The translations under genes were made by a program, and so were the position numbers. A stretch of 64,000 nucleotides of DNA from Mytilus galloprovincialis (Eukaryota; Mollusca; Bivalvia; Mytilida; Mytilidae): contig NC_134841.1 in assembly GCF_965363235.1 (NCBI RefSeq), positions 63,571,078-63,635,077 on the forward strand, written 5' to 3'. Below are positions 62,918 through 64,000 of this stretch, one piece after another. The number at the start of each line of letters is the position of its first letter. Within the stretch, counting starts at the first letter, position 1. The notes beneath the pieces are model-generated. The model saw only the letters and a list, made by a program, of their open reading frames with translations, searched no databases and was not told where the DNA came from.

Positions 62918-63058
62918 ATAGTTAAGAAATAATTGATGCAAGCTATACTTTATTTTTGCCGGAGCAATAGTGAGGGCTAAAATAACACGAAAAAAATGGC
63001 TTCCCATGTTAAAAGTACAATAAAATATAGCTTGCATCAATTATATCCATTCTGATTA
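62918..63058 (-). repeat. Degenerate third hairpin of the 6.6/31-kb family
   Basis: On the minus strand it has the family order: GTCCTAATCAGAATGGATAT, then AATTGATGCAAGCTATATTT, a loop-like CTCACTATTGCTCC, the second arm, and AATTATTTCTTAAC. One arm carries about 36 extra bases, so pairing is interrupted. Confidence 0.65.
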
Positions 63059-64000
63059 GGACAATTAAGGTAATTTTTAAGTCCGATGTGTATAAGTTTA
63101 GAGCGTTAGTATAGGCTCTTCCATGAACCTTCCTTTTTGTTTATAACCAAGCAATCGACTGGCAATGTGATTTTTTTAGAGGGAGGAGTTTTGAACAGCC
63201 ATCATTAACAGTTGTCGGGTTGTCGTATCTAGGTCAAATATGTCAATTTCGAATAGCAACACATTACAGTCATAATAAATAAATTAGTAACATCATGTGC
63301 ATCATTTAAGAGTTTGGAAGTGTTTTAAGTTAATGAAATATATTACTGTGAAAGTACTTTAATTCGTGGGTATCAATTTTCGTGGTTTGAGCGATATTTA
63401 CATGTTCGTGGGTTTTTAAATTCGTGGAATTTAGTTTTCTAAAAAAAAAAAAAATTAAAGCCTTTAGTAACGAAGGTTACAAAAAGTCTTGATTGAAGGA
63501 AATTGCAAAGTAAACATTGACCCGTGTAAATCGTAGTGATAACACTAATTAATCCATGATAAAGTGATCAACAGATTAAAGAACATCAAAGGTGTTTATT
63601 AGGCCATAAACATGCCACCTAAAGAAAACAGTTACATAAACAAATGCTATAAACGTATCTTGAATTGTCAAATAATTCTTATCAAAATCAAGCCCAGCAT
63701 GACATTATTATTTCCCATGTATACGAGAACTATTAGGATATAAAATGAACACTTTATCCTACTAGCATATCAATACCGGAAATCTGACTTTCATCGATCA
63801 AAAAAATTTTACATGAGAATTAAAAGATCAAAAGTTGTACAGTTTAGGTTATAAAGATTAAATGGGTATAATCCTGCATGCGGTTGTAGTTCTGTGACTG
63901 CTATTGTCATGTCTCGTCTTGTATGAATATCTTGCCTTTGAAAGGCTTTTAAAGTATTCTCAGATTTAGCGTTATACAATATATTCTCTAATGTAGATAA
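63059..64000. other. NBAS upstream intron, right edge
   Basis: No exon recognised. At 63,349-63,440 is half of a MITE (CTGTGAAAGTACTTTAATTC, GTGGGTATCAATTTTCGTGG) whose right inverted end is missing. The next NBAS exon should lie beyond the window. Confidence 0.45.

Overview
This window is AT-rich animal nuclear DNA from a bivalve mollusc, most likely a mussel (Mytilus-like). The pointers are short exons with clean GT-AG splice sites split by repeat-filled introns, intronless B-box/NHL genes of the kind expanded in bivalves, and several repeat families that I know from mussel sequence (elements with tandem cores and a GGGGCATAAA-type tail, TA-flanked MITEs, and a retroposon tail carrying GGCAATCATA). 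The species call is inference.

The main gene is NBAS (neuroblastoma-amplified sequence, the Sec39/Dsl1-type tether subunit) on the minus strand. I could place 51 coding exons from 62,758 down to the stop codon at 8,461. Every intron has matching phases. The exons total 6,084 nt, which is 2,027 residues plus the stop. The N-terminal part (WD40-like region and start codon) lies to the right of the window. The product tethers Golgi-derived COPI vesicles at the ER together with RINT1 and ZW10, and also takes part in nonsense-mediated decay.

Two intronless plus-strand genes sit inside the two longest NBAS introns, antisense to the host. One (25,811-26,866, 351 aa) has a single B-box zinc finger and an NHL-like propeller. 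The other (51,781-53,490, 569 aa) has two B-boxes, a coiled coil and an NHL-like propeller. They are paralogues, and the shorter one lacks the second B-box and the coiled coil.

Left of NBAS (1-8,430) there is a plus-strand terminal exon for a Cys-rich PLAC/ShKT-like C-terminus at 1,545-1,738, two weak exon candidates, and many repeats.

Most remaining sequence is mobile-element debris: Tigger-like and mariner-like MITEs with TA target duplications, pearl/Helentron-type elements with tandem cores, retroposon tails, and a family of long hairpins at 6.6, 31.0 and 63.0 kb. The hairpins share flanks and loop but have entirely different arms. That family is the strongest candidate here for something undescribed.
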